From the NCBI RefSeq assembly GCF_905163445.1, contig NC_053197.1:3410001-3474000 (forward strand): DNA of 64,000 nucleotides, written 5' to 3'. The stretch is from Pararge aegeria (taxonomy: Eukaryota; Arthropoda; Insecta; Lepidoptera; Nymphalidae). The notes under the pieces were generated by a model that saw only the letters and a program-made list of their open reading frames with translations, was not told the DNA's origin and ran no database searches. This document shows positions 29,951 through 41,554 of the stretch, piece by piece. The translations under genes were made by a program, and so were the position numbers. Each line of letters opens with the position of its first letter. The first letter of the stretch is position 1.

Positions 29951-31743
29951 TATTATAAACTATTAATAATTTTAAATGCCCGTCTCTTTTTGTTTTGTGG
30001 AACCCATCGTGTGGTGGTCTTAGCCCATATGTTCGATCACATGCGCATAACATCGATTTAATTTATATTAAATGACATATATAGTAATACAATGTAAAAT
30101 ATATTAGACAACACGTAATGTCACATTAGAGTTAGCTTATATATTTACCGTGATAGTATGAAGAATTTTTTTTTGACGTTAACATATTAATTAAATACTA
30201 AGATCTCTATTTATACAAATTTTACCAAACTGAAGGATCTGTTTCATCCGTATGTTACAAACATATTTTTCTCTTTTCTTATAGTATAATCTGAAATAAT
30301 CCTAAGATCTATGCAGACATACGTATACTTTTAAACTCCTCAATAACAAGTAGTAACAATATTGAGGTAATATAACTTTAAAATTTATTTTATCTACTGC
30401 GAGCCCTCGAATCCTTAGAACATCGTCGAAGTGCTGAATAAATGAATCAAAGAAGCGCGACTGCTCAGTGCTCAATAAACAAGCTCTAGGTACTGAAGTT
30501 AAACAAACTGAACGTAATTCAATTACACTCAAATGCACTATTCCAGTTACATTTCTTGCAAATTAAATTCTTGGAGTAAATAAAACCAGTGATCTGGAGT
30601 AAATTATCAGTCGAGACGCGAGAGTGTTATTTATAATTTTAATTAGATAAAACAGCTTTAAAAATAAATAAAATTTAAGTGTCTGTTTGTAATTGAAAAT
30701 TAACAGCTGTTTATTAAATGCATGATATGAAACATATACACTACCGACATATAACAAAATTGTAGTTCATGAAACTGTTACAGAATAAGTGTGTGTTTAA
30801 ATAATATTATATTACATGTTTTAATATAATTTGTATAGTATTACTCGAGTGTTTTAATTCTTAATTGTATGCAGTTTCATAAACTATATTATACCTCTAT
30901 TTAATCTATTATTTTATCTACACTATTATTTAATTATAATCTTATTAAATCTTTTTTCTTGAACATTGGGCAATTTATTTATTTATTTATTGGCAATCCC
31001 CATGAATAAGATAAGAGGAGGTCTAATGGAACTATCTAATAAATAAAAGATCATAGTTATAACAGTAAGATATAGTTTATTTTAATGAGTCAATCGGTGT
31101 ACCTAGAACTGGCAGTTGCCATTGCCAAAGAATTAGTTTCAAAGGAACAGTGCTGCCAGCATCTTAGGCACCATGCCTCGCTGCGGGGGTTTTTTGTGTA
31201 ACTTATCTCTGATTTAAACTTACAAAAATAACTAAACTAGTTAAATACAGAGCAAAATAAGATTCTACGAACTATTTCCTCTAAATGTAGTGAATAAAAG
31301 AAATAAAAGCCTACGCCCACATAATCGCTAGTTCTCAATCGTATTATAGGTCAATAACACGAAGTTTTCGGTCGTTACTTTTAAAGTTTATTGCTGGACT
31401 GTACAGCGGGAACAACCGAGCGTGTTTTTCAGTGAAGAATGTTAATATGAAACTCTTTTGCACGTGTAACATTTTAATTGACGCCCTCGATACGCACAGG
31501 AAAATGTAAGTAGACTAATTTGCGAATACAAAAAGATTGAATATGTGTTGGATAAAGCCTCAAATTTGGGATTATCGCCATTTAAAAAAATGGCTTAATT
31601 TAATATATCTAAAAAAAAAAATTTTTTTCTATGTGGTTGAAGACGTTTATTTTCTCAAAAGAAATAACAGTTTCACTCAATGAGTTACACTTATTTTTAT
31701 GTAGGGAATATTAAACCTACAAACAACGGCACGTTTTTATACA
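29951..31743. other. No recognised feature
   Basis: 1.8 kb of AT-rich sequence. Only short ORFs without domain resemblance and no family identified. 31370-31500 is somewhat GC-richer. Confidence 0.45.
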
Positions 31744-32181
31744 CTAGCTGTTGCCCGCGATTTTGTTGCTCGTCTGCATTTGATTTTGTTTTTGATGTGG
31801 CATTAACATTCAATTGACATTCAAGTATTCAGTATCGCTAAAAATGAGGGGACCGCTGAGGAGTTCTGTCTTCTATCTCTAACTACATTCATCAGATCTC
31901 CACAAATTTTTGGCAAAATTAAACTCATATTATAATCTCTATAGTACAAAAATATTTATTTAAATCGGTTATAATTTGTCGGAGTTATGGTGTTAAATCG
32001 TCAAACACTTTCATCCCCTCTCCCAGAGAAACCGAGCTTAATGTCAGGATAAAAAGTATCTTATATTACTTCTAACACTTCCAAGAATATGTGTACAAAG
32101 TTTAATGAGGATCGGTTAAGTAGTTTTAGTGTGAAAGCGTAACAAACAAACTTACATTGACATTTATAATATTAATAGGGA
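31744..32181 (-). mobile_element. Helitron-like element with both ends
   Basis: Minus-strand 3' CTAG at 31744-31747 with A at 31743. 5' TC at 32181-32180 with the flanking T at 32182, which is the required A on the minus strand. It is 438 bp long with the 'cgcgggcaacagctag' end block and the 'attataaatg' start block. No ORF. Confidence 0.85.
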
Positions 32182-32313
32182 TAGGGATAAGTATAGGGAT
32201 TTATGCTTCTTTAAAGGAACAATTATACATTAATGCTCCTTCAAAGGAACAAATAATTGATGATAGCTAAGTGTAAAGTGAAGAACCATCGCCTTTAATA
32301 AGAGAAACTATTG

Positions 32314-32544
32314 ACAGCCAATTGGCGCATCGGGCAGCGACCCTACTTTCTGAGTACTAGGCCGGAAAATGCTTGTGTGATGAACATGAATGTTTTTCAG
32401 TGCTGGGTGTTTATCTGTATATTATGAGTATTTATGTGTATTATATTCATAAAATTATTCATCACCTATCTTAGTACCCATAACACAAGCAACGCCTATT
32501 TTGGAGCTAGATAGCGATGTATGTCGTAGTATATTTATTTATAT
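32314..32544 (+). mobile_element. SINE-A, B box deleted
   Basis: Head 'gacagccaattggcgcatcg', body and tail present. The stretch holding the B box is reduced to 'ctaggccggaaaatg', so it is probably silent. Confidence 0.85.
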
Positions 32545-32574
32545 TACTTATTTCATTTACAGGGTATGCAAAGT

Positions 32575-32745
32575 GCCTGTCCGAGCCCATAAACCTGCGG
32601 CGTCGATGTTAAGCCTCATGTGCAAGTTAACCGGCAACCACGCATTTCAGATCGGAGGATAGCAATGCTTCCTGCGGCAAAAATAAGCTTGGCAGTACTT
32701 CTTCTCGGACGAGCTCTGTCATACAAAACTCTACTACTACTATTG
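32575..32745 (+). repeat. F-family repeat, 3' half
   Basis: 'gttaagcctcatgtgcaagt', 'accggcaaccacgc', 'aaaaataagcttggcagtact', 'cggacgagctctgtc' and 'ctctactactac'. Confidence 0.72.
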
Positions 32746-32899
32746 TTTAATTTTGTGATATTTTTATGCAATTTTTTTACGCTTTAAAAAGTTGTTTACG
32801 CTTTGTCTCAAATTAGGCTTTCAATTAATCAACGGCCAGTTTGCGTCGACTGCTGATCATAGTCCTATCAACACTTTTGGCACTATCCGGTTTTCTTGC

Positions 32900-33035
32900 T
32901 GTAAGTCCTATTTACAAAGGTTGGCTGTAAAAGATTGCTTGCAGCAATAAGGCCGCCGTTGCATGTCTACTTTGTGTACTGTATACTCCTTACTGTTTCT
33001 TTTCCTGTATGTTATACGTGAAATAAAATGTTTCT
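32900..33035 (+). mobile_element. T-family LINE 3' end, ATTGCT variant
   Basis: 'aaaggttggctgtaaaagattgct', loop tgc, 'agcaataaggccgccg' and a TTC-rich end. Both hairpin arms carry matching changes from ATCGCT/AGCGAT to ATTGCT/AGCAAT. Confidence 0.75.
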
Positions 33036-33039
33036 TCTT

Positions 33040-33375
33040 CTTCTTCCTTTCCAAGGACATCGCCCTACGTTGCGCTTACCAGAACGTGTTTGCCACTCTA
33101 GAACGTCCAAAGAGGTGATCAGTTTTGTGACAGACATTGCCTGCTTACTGCCACTTCATCTTGTAAATCCTTTAAGCTATGCCAATGACTTTAGTTTTCC
33201 CACGGATTTTCTTATTGTGCATTTTTTTCCCTACGAGAGACACCCCACTTTGTCCGCGACATTGCACTCTTAACTACTTTAAGATTTTTAATAAAACCAT
33301 ACATTCGTGCCCACGTTTCCACTCCATATATCATAAGGCGATATTGTTTTTTTTTTTGTGTTACATAAAAATGTG
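33040..33375 (-). pseudogene. RTE-like retrotransposon ORF remnant
   Basis: On the minus strand, RLMIYGVETWARMYG, LKVVKSAMSRTKWGVSRRE and a later DLQDEVAVSRQ piece follow the order of the YGxETW / A.ermlGvslrd region of RTE-like proteins. Stop codons lie between blocks. It abuts the T tail to its left. Confidence 0.72.
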
Positions 33376-33985
33376 TGCAGTTATTACTATATTTCATAGT
33401 ACATTGGTGCTGATTCTGTTGCATATGGAAATTTATTTTCTGTTCTTTTCTAAATAGACGGATCCCAAATTACTGCTGTCTTATCCACACCGTATCTCTA
33501 AAAAAAGTATAGCTCTATTTTAAGACATGACATTTATGTTTTATAGTTCAGCTATTTGAGGTTAGGTAGTCCGGTCCTTAAGCTTGTAAAATATTCCTAT
33601 ATAGCAGAACGTAAGCAGGAGTGGACAGGTACTCTTAATATATAATGTTTTACCCCAAATAAGTAGGTAGAAAAGTACTTTTTCGTTACATCCTTTTAAT
33701 AAAATAAACATTTCCGTCACGTCATCTCCCCGTAAATGTACTTAACTAGGTTCACAGTTTACCCACCATACAGGTGGTCATTGATTATACTGAAACTAAT
33801 CATAAGATGCAATTCTCACTATTCCTGGCAATACTCGAGCGTTTTATCGATGTCCAAACGTTAAACTCCCAATTTTAAATTAATATACAAAACAGTGGTG
33901 CTCATTAAAAAAAAATTCCCACATTAGAGCCGGATGAATTTTCAATGCTCTACGCAGTTAAGATAATACATAAAGGTGGATGGAT
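33376..33985. other. No recognised feature
   Basis: AT-rich sequence without a recognised family. Confidence 0.4.
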
Positions 33986-34080
33986 GAGAATGGCGGAGGA
34001 CCGTGTCTGGTGGCGCACTTTTGGAAAGGCCTCTTTTCAGCAGTAGACGCTAGTAGGATGTTGATGGATGGTGAAGTACA
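33985..34080 (+). repeat. RTE-like 3' end fragment
   Basis: 'aatggcggaggaccgtgtctgg', 'ggaaaggcctcttttcagcagtagacg' and 'gatgttgatggatgg'. This is the terminal untranslated part with a GATG-type tail. Confidence 0.55.
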
Positions 34081-34104
34081 TCAGTAATGCAATGAATTTA
34101 AAAA

Positions 34105-34165
34105 CTTAAATTCAAAATTCATTTATTTCAGGTAGGCATAATAAGCACTTAATTTATTATAATCT
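34105..34165 (+). repeat. E-family end fragment
   Basis: 'ttcaaaattcatttatttcaggtaggcataataagcactt', the first 50 bp of the E family only. Confidence 0.65.
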
Positions 34166-35270
34166 GTGACAGCCAGACAAATTTATATGCATCCCCTGTT
34201 ATGTATTTCATTATTGTTTATTGGTATATATTTCTTTAATAAATAAAGCCTAATTACATCATGGATTTCTGCAAAATCAAAGCGCTTGTATTCAATATTA
34301 TTGTTGTTAATTTCATCCACTTCACTCTAACTAATCGTTTGCCCTATTTAACTGTATTTTTGCTCGCACCGCTCTTTTACAAAGTTTCATATAATATTGT
34401 TGCCCTGAAATTACAAATAATTCTACCTCAATGCTTTACTAAAACCACTGCGGCATTCGGAGCAAGAAATTTTGACGTATTAAATTAAGTGAGCTCACTC
34501 TTATACGCGCTTTCCAACTGTACGCTTGCTAAACAGTGGCACTGTGTACCCGTAGTTTCTCGCCCACGCCCCGCCGTTATAACGTTTCATTTAATGCTCC
34601 TGCCCTGAAATAAGCAATACATGTACCTTAATGCCTCATTGACACGAATGCGGCATGCGGACAAAGAGGTGTTTGTTTTATCAGCGGTTTTAGGCCTGCG
34701 GTTAACTTTAAACACCTATGTACACGTGATCCAAACTTGAATTTCCTCACAACGGATGGCTTATCAACTAGGATTAGAAACGTCTTTGTTTCAACAGGCA
34801 ATTCATCACTTACCTATATTATAAATGATCACACATCTAACGTGTAACCAAAAACCAAATCTTACCAATAAAACGTGGAATAAGTCGCAAGTAACACTAT
34901 TACGGTCAGTAACCTAAAAATTGATTGCATGTAACCTTTCTTGATAAATTTAATGCAAAGAGAATAAGAATCTTACTACACGAGACAGTGAGCCAAATAG
35001 TAACATATTAAACCAATGAGATTGCGAGATTGGATACTACAAATTGCAGAGAATCGTAACTAACTTCAAAAGGATTTTTTTCTATTTTTTACTCTAGATT
35101 GTATATTTATACAGACAGACAGATATCTTTAATCAGATAAAAATATATTAATCCTAATTTAAATAGTACTTTAATTTCAATATGCCTTAATTGACGTCAT
35201 CTTAGTATTTTGTCAAAATTGCAAAAAGATAAACAAATACACAATTATGTACATTTAGTTATAACAATCG
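34166..35270. other. No recognised feature
   Basis: A 75-codon ORF (34261-34488) with ATG start looks AT-biased and lacks recognisable domains. No repeats assigned. Confidence 0.4.
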
Positions 35271-35271
35271 C

Positions 35272-35385
35272 TGGGATCCGCTGGAAACAAGAGACCCAGA
35301 ATCATGGATTTCGGAACTTCCTACAAAATACCTATATCAGTGGACGTCAATCGGTTGAAGTGATGAAGATGATGATTAAACAATT
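35272..35385 (+). repeat. RTE-like 3' end with ORF terminus
   Basis: GIRWKQETQNHGFR then FLQNTYISGRQSVEVM in one frame resemble the last residues of RTE-like proteins (W..l.eayvqqwts) running into the 3' UTR and a GATGATG tail. Confidence 0.6.
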
Positions 35386-35685
35386 TTTCCCTGCTTTTAC
35401 CAAATCACGTGTATGCCAAATACCTACTAAATATAATGAAATTCTAACGTTCTCTGAGAACACGAAGCTTTTTAAATATTATATATTTACAAATGAATGG
35501 GTTTGTCAGTGATTTTTAATAAAAAAACCTGCTTTTTAGACTTAACTTAGGAATTATGAAATTTAAGCTTAATTCGCTATACTCCGCGTAAAGCAGGAGT
35601 ATCTGTATGGTGTAATTTATAATTTCTTATATCGTTAAGTGTAAGTAACATCAAACAGATCTTGGGCAATCCCTCTAGGCAATCC

Positions 35686-35770
35686 ATTTAGGAGGCTTAG
35701 TGGTACTCGCCTCCCCCATTGACCCGTTGGACCCAAACGGCAAAAGACCTTTGTCCAGCACTGGAAGTCC
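35686..35770 (+). repeat. RTE-like 3' end fragment
   Basis: 'acccgttggacccaaacggcaaaagacctttgtccagcactgg' corresponds to the '...aggcctttgtccagcagtgg' motif of RTE-like ends. Confidence 0.5.
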
Positions 35771-35772
35771 AT

Positions 35773-35938
35773 TGGTTTTATTTATTTATACACTTTATTC
35801 GTACACCACAAAAGGGAAAAACAACGAGGAAAAACAAAAGGGAAACACAAAAATCAATGGAGACAATAAGAGGAAACTTAGAAAGTAGGATACAAAAGAC
35901 GGCCCTATCGCTTAGTAGCGATCTCTTCCAGGCAACCT
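35773..35938 (-). mobile_element. T-family LINE 3' end
   Basis: Minus-strand copy with 'tttatttatacactttattcgtacacc' at the outer end. Hairpin ATCGCT / AGCGAT (35907-35912, 35917-35922) and 'ctcttccaggcaacc'. Two overlapping plus-strand ORFs are shadows. Confidence 0.78.
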
Positions 35939-35940
35939 GA

Positions 35941-37014
35941 TGATTGAAAAGATGATGATGTTAATGATGAATTATTCTACCACATAAGACGTACTCGCAG
36001 GCATCTCCTAGTTTAGAAACGTTAAAAAGCAGGGAGCCTTAAAGAAGCAATTAATAAGGCTTAAATTCTATAGAAATGAAATTTATATTTGCCCCCATTT
36101 CTTAGTATTAAGAGTACTTTATATCACAAAATAAACAAACATTTCCAAGCTCTAAGTAAGCACTTACATTGTTTTACACGAGAGGCACGCGTCTGAACCT
36201 AACTAGACGCTATAAATCACAGAACATTGTTACAAAACTTTAAAAATCTCTCACTAGTAAAGGTACTCTCCCATTGTACTCTCTTAAAAAAACATCTTTG
36301 TTGTCATCAGTTATCAGTTATATAATAAAAATGCCATTATTTTGCCATTGCCAAGCCCATTGGTTGAAAAGTTGATGATGATATAATAAAAAAAAATGTA
36401 TGGAAAAGACAGGCTCAGTATAGCTACACACTAAAACGCGCATCACTGGTTTTTAGCCAGCCAACTATTCTTCGTCACCACTGAAATCACGCGACTAAAT
36501 AATAACAAACAATCAAATATAGAGACAATAAAACATAATATAAAAAAAAACAAACAAAAGTTGTATATTAACACAACACTTAATTACCAAAAAAAGTTTA
36601 TAATCTAGAAAAAAACTACAAAAAATAATGTGAGTGTTTACTATATAAATAAAAGAAAAAGTATTGAAACGCATAAAAAATAAACTTGTAAAGTAGAAAG
36701 TATTTTTAACTATATTTTGTAGACGTTTGTAAGACGTGTTTTAACCACTAGTTGGCTAGTACCAAGGAACTAACTTGTGTTCTGATAATATTGTTGCTTG
36801 GCTATAGCTCGCTTATAGTGAGTTTAATGGGCGAGATGTCAATCCCTACCAAGTTACGCTACTCTTATATCACCTGCTAGTGATTAGTAATTTTTGTCTT
36901 TAAAAGCTTTTCTTGCTGAGTCAAAGTAGTAAAAAAAGGATTCTGTCACGAAGTCTAGACATTGATAAACACAATGAACGCTTAATTTGCTATGTTACAC
37001 AAAAAACATTTGTT
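35941..37014. other. No recognised feature
   Basis: AT-rich, especially 36480-36720. No coding-like frame. Confidence 0.45.
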
Positions 37015-37071
37015 TTAACGGTGAAGTAAAACATTCTGAGGAAACCTGTATGCCTGAGAATTCTCCATAAT
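37015..37071 (+). mobile_element. SINE-C, left part of a split copy
   Basis: 'ttgttttaacggtgaagtaaaacattctgaggaaacctg' then 'cctgagaattctccataat'. It is interrupted after cataat (37066-37071) by an E element. Confidence 0.85.
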
Positions 37072-37319
37072 TCAAAATTCAAAATGCATTTATTTCAAGT
37101 AGGCCTAATATAAGCACTTTTGAAACGTCAAGTCAGTATGTTTGCAGTGACTCTGAATGAAAATGAAACACCGGTTCGGAAGGCAGATTCTACCGAGAAT
37201 AAGCCGGCAAGAAACTCAGCAGTTGCTCTTTTCCAACATCAAAAATTAACATTTTACATTTTAACATTCATTTTTCTATCTTGTGAGAGCTGAAAGCTGA
37301 GCCGGATGCTTCCAAGCAA
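37072..37319 (+). mobile_element. E-family element inserted in SINE-C
   Basis: The fullest E copy: 'aaaatgcatttatttcaagtaggcc', 'cttttgaaacgtcaagtcag', 'ccggttcggaaggcagattctaccgag' and 'gcaagaaactcagcagttgc'. The flanking cataat duplicates (37066-37071, 37320-37325) show it inserted into a SINE-C. The family behaves like a LINE or SINE 3' end, but I see no ORF. Confidence 0.82.
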
Positions 37320-37440
37320 CATAATATTCTCAAAGCCATGTAGAGTCTACCGAAATACGTAAGTTCAGTGTGGTGGACTACGGCTTCAACCCAGCTCTTG
37401 AAGGAGACCCGTGTCAGTGGGCTGGTCATGGGTTTTCAAG
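37320..37440 (+). mobile_element. SINE-C, right part of a split copy
   Basis: Resumes with 'cataatattctcaaagcc', then 'cagtgtggtggactacggc' and 'ggagacccgtgtcagtgggctgg', ending near 'catggg'. Confidence 0.85.
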
Positions 37441-37507
37441 TAGTTGTGAAACTGGGCTTCAGAAGATAACTTGAGAATTTGTTTTAAGATCGATATAGGA
37501 CATCATA

Positions 37508-37650
37508 AAACGGTATTTGGCTAAAAACGTCAAACTACGTGATAGGATGATGAATGGTTTAGTTTTGTGTATTTATTTTAAATAAAACAAGTCAAACCCA
37601 CGGCTTATAATAGTAAATTGATATACAATGAAAGCAGTAGAGCATTATAC
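37508..37650 (+). repeat. Long inverted repeat, left copy
   Basis: About 142 bp that recur nearly unchanged in reverse orientation at 52273-52414. Shared blocks: 'aaacggtatttggctaaaaacgtc', 'ctacgtgataggatgatgaatgg', 'aaataaaacaagtcaaac' and 'gtaaattgatatacaat'. Not one of the families defined here. Confidence 0.88.
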
Positions 37651-37769
37651 CCAATTAAAAGTTTTGAAAGATGTTCTAAAAGCCGGATACTCGTAAATAG
37701 GGAATAGGTAGAATCTTGCGGTAACAATTTTTATTATAGATCAACTTTTCTATTTTAACTACTTAACAT

Positions 37770-37910
37770 AAATGCGAAAGCATGTCTGTTTGTTTTATAA
37801 TTATTAGACATGGTTTCAATGAATTTTGACATAGATGTAACTTGAGAAAAGGGACCGTGGTATGTTTTTTTCTGAAGGACGGGGGCCAAGACTTTGGATT
37901 GTTAATTTAT
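37770..37910 (+). repeat. Helitron-like 5' fragment
   Basis: 'aacataaatgcgaaagcatgtctgtttg' and 'tttgacatagatgtaacttgag' resemble the start and interior of the Helitron-like elements. No end motif. Confidence 0.45.
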
Positions 37911-39170
37911 TGAGAAAGGTATATACACACCCATAAACCTTTCAAAATGTAAAGTAAAATATACTTTATACCTTTACAGGGTTAAAACTATATTTTATCA
38001 TCACGCTACGATCCTTAACTTATAACAAAGACATTTCTAACTGAGTTAATGTAAATAAACCCTTATTTTACATACCCACAATAATAGAAGTGTGTCTATG
38101 GTTAACCATTCCGATGAGAGAAATCGCGTCAAGTCGTGTTTATTTTCTCCATTTTGCATAAAATAATATTGTCATTTATTTTCTCAAGCAGAAAATCTAA
38201 TTTGCACGTCTAAATATGCGTGGTTTTCCAGACGTAAAATAATGTTCTCGGTGCTTTTATGAGAAGATTACCAAACAAAGTGATTATGCTTGTAAAGTTT
38301 TTGATCTATCTGGCTCCTCAGATCACCAGACTACATAAGACTAGATCCCCCACTTTAGCCCCCCTTGTACTTAGTAGGATGTTGCTACGGAGTCGAGTCT
38401 GTAAATGAGTATGATTAAGTGCACATAATAGCATTGTTCATAGAAGAGATGTGACAGCTCCTCGCCTTTGATCTAGCGGAAAGTGTCAACCTTGTAGGCC
38501 TTACTACTGAGGGTCCTTTAATCGCCCCGCACTTATCGTATAATTGATTTGTCTACATGATTTCTTCGGACCTCGGACGATAAACTACCTTGGGGTGATA
38601 CTTTGAATTAGTTAAAGAAGAGTCCTAGGCCTTAGCCGTTCTAATTTCCATACAAAACTTATCGGCAATTCATTGCATTATTTACTGTTATAACATGAAC
38701 TGAACCAGATAATGATTTATCTCTGAATTACCTGCATACATCCAAATCTTAACAAAATAAAAACATAGATATCTATACATTTTGAAAGCTTAAGAGTGAG
38801 TATTTGAATTGCCAATAATAATTAAATTAAAAATAATTTTCGTAATTTTATATTTTGTACAAGTCAAAGTATTATACACTGAGATAATGTTATTTTTAAC
38901 TCAGATTTAGAATAATGAGTCAAACCAGGGACTTTATAATAGCGGCCCTTGTTGGCTTATAACTTTACAGTATTTCCAATCTCCATTAACTTAGGGTGTA
39001 CTTAGCAGGTACCAGCTATGCTCAAACTTAAGTGTGTTCACATAACAAAGCGGGTAATGAGATCTTAGCTCGTTAGCTTTGTATAGAATGATCCGTACAG
39101 AGCGTTCTAAACGTAGTTGCAAGAGCGTTCAGTCAACGCTCAATTTTATGGGCGACTCTAGGTTAACTCA
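37911..39170. other. No recognised feature
   Basis: Includes a GC-richer unique block at 38310-38640 that matches no repeat here and has no long frame. Confidence 0.4.
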
Positions 39171-39174
39171 ACAT

Positions 39175-39485
39175 ATTTATTTATTTATTTATACTCTTTA
39201 TTTGTATACCACTCAGAAAAATGAGAAAAAAAAGAATAAACACATGAAGAACGAAGCAGGATACAAAAAGCGGCCTTATCTCTAACTAGCGATCTCTGCC
39301 AGGCAACCTTTGGATAAGGAAAACTAAAAAGAAAAACGAATAGGGGTACACTATTTAGTACATACATACGAATATCTACATATTAATACATAAACCAGAC
39401 TACACTAATACAACAATACTATTGATAAATAAAAAAAATGAATATACTAATAAATATTTTAACATACCATAAATACTTAAATATG
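39175..39485 (-). mobile_element. T-family LINE 3' end, long copy
   Basis: Reverse-orientation partner of 25383-25690 over about 300 bp. TTTA-repeat at its outer end (39175-39194). The hairpin is slightly broken (ATCTCT / AGCGAT, 39279-39294). Confidence 0.8.
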
Positions 39486-39537
39486 AGTTATGAACTTAAT
39501 GGGTGACGGAGCTTGTTTCTAACTTAATGGATATTCT

Positions 39538-39736
39538 CAGTGGCGTGCATAGAGGGTATGCACAGGGTATGCAGATGATATAAAATTAAGAAAATCTACA
39601 TTAAGAGTTATAAAAAACTTAAGGATAGGCATGGTAAGAGTTATAGAAACCCTTGAGTATTTATAACTCGTACTGGCGATTTTCTTCATTTTATATCATC
39701 TGCATACCCTGTGCATACCCTCTATGCACGCCGCTG
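39538..39736. mobile_element. hAT-type MITE, copy 3
   Basis: 59-bp terminal inverted repeats with about two mismatches, beginning cagtggcgtgcatagagg and ending in its complement (gcacgccgctg). A perfect 8-bp target duplication, gatattct, lies at 39530-39537 and 39737-39744. It is 199 bp and can fold almost entirely. Eight-base duplications and CAG..CTG ends point to the hAT superfamily. Confidence 0.95.
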
Positions 39737-39744
39737 GATATTCT

Positions 39745-40188
39745 ATATATTGAGTGCTTAGGTATGCTCAATTTGATGGGTACTGATGACAACAGGATGA
39801 TATTCGTTAAATTCCAAAAATGCTGTTCCCAATTTAATAAAACCGGTTTAGATTATTCACTGAGTGGTCAGGCACAAATAATATGAGCGTCTTAGATTTC
39901 GATGAATATAATAAGGTAACTGCCCTGCTCTTTATTTAATGAATTATTAATTAATTGAACCTTAGTTATTATGTTGATGTTAATTAAACGATCAAGCATG
40001 TTTATTGAATAGGATATATAAACTGGGTCTAGATTTTTTTTTACACTTTTAATCGAAAGGTGAAATATTTCTCCATATATAAACACAGATTTGAATGCAA
40101 CGTCTATCTATTATTAATAATAAAAAATAATCCGTAAGAAAAATGCGTGGAGTAAGATTTTTATTTATAAATTTTTTTTTCCATCATT
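39745..40188. other. No recognised feature
   Basis: AT-rich sequence; short ORFs on both strands are incidental. Confidence 0.4.
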
Positions 40189-40341
40189 GCCTTATAATGT
40201 AAACAATCTTTTCATTTCAAAATAGAAAAAAATAAGTTCATAAAAACGACAAAAATAAAAGGAGGTTTTTTATAAAGTATTAACATTTTTAAAACATAAT
40301 GAACACTAAAAAGTTATGAAAAGATTGCTTACATAATAAGG
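40189..40341. mobile_element. MITE-like element with 26-bp inverted repeats
   Basis: ccttataatgtaaacaatct... at 40189-40214 and its complement at 40316-40341 agree at 24 of 26 positions. The interior is A-rich. No clear target duplication, so the superfamily is open. Confidence 0.7.
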
Positions 40342-41550
40342 GAAAATAGGTTATAATTTATGTTTGTTTCCTAGACAGTGTCTTATGTATAGTCTTCATA
40401 ATGACTGTTATTATTATAAAATCGTTCGATAATAACACCATCTGGTGGTAAAAATTGTAACCATCTGATCAGTATTACAACTAAATATAATAAAATTTAT
40501 AATTTTACTTTTACTTCGATTTATTTATGTAATAAAAAATTTCGTTCCTATTCGGTGTCCCAGGGCGCCATAGGTTAATTTGTCATTTTAATACGTAACG
40601 TCTAATGAGCATTCACTGAAAATAGCATGTAGGAATGTAGCAAGTTCTACGGCGTAGGACTAGCTACGCGGCTACAAACGCCCACGTCAAGTGTGTTCAA
40701 CCGATGTATTACAGCCTGGAATAGTTATAGAGTTGATTCCAATGTTACTAACTTGGTAAAATTATCCCCACAGTTGAAAAGTCTCTCTAAAAGTTGACAG
40801 ACTTTTCAACTGTGCAATACCAAATGCTTTCGGTGAAACCCAAATCACCTATGATATTTGTTTCTACCAAAACACATTTTTTTTTAAATATTACAAAAAG
40901 ATTATGAACCATCTAATATACAGCGTCTTATCGCCGCACCTGAATAAGACCTTAAGTATATTCCCTCAGGCAAGGTTAACAAGGAAACTTCCCCTGTTCA
41001 GATGAGCTTGCTAACACGCGTTTTTGTATTTCGCGTACTTTGATAGATATAAGATAGATGAACAACTTATTGTAGGTGGTACAATACATGAAATAGAAAG
41101 ATGGGAAAACAAAGTTGTTGTCCAGGACTTTAGTATGATTTTTTTTTTCAGAGGTGTGTTATACTTACCCGGGAGGAAAACAATTCAGCGTGTCAATCCA
41201 GGATATGGTATGGATAGCCATCCTTGGTAATTGATTGCTAAATTCTCATAATTCCGTAACTACTGTAAGTCAACTAAATTATTTATTTTATTTTTCAAAA
41301 ATGCACCTGTATTATAGTTCTTATTTTAAGGACGTCAAGGTTTACCATTTAAACAGTAAATACTGCTTAAAGTCATGGTACCTCCGGATTATAAAATGGT
41401 ACAATCCATTCAAACAGTTAAAAAATCTGAATCTGTTAATAATAATTATTGTCTTAAACCAATATAAAAGTATAAAATTATTACATATAGATTGGAATTA
41501 TTCTAAGGAAAGTAATAATACTATTTACAGATATTACATCCATTTATAAA
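40342..41550. other. Mostly unassigned; one perfect inverted repeat
   Basis: cacagttgaaaagtct (40769-40784) and its exact complement (40799-40814) form a 16-bp stem with a 14-nt loop. The 104-codon ORF at 41235-41549 is AT-biased and unrecognised. Confidence 0.5.
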
Positions 41551-41554
41551 CACA

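Noticed and set aside
41235..41549. 104-codon plus-strand ORF
   Set aside because: AT-biased codons (N, K, I, Y, L), no domain, no homologous frame elsewhere in the window.
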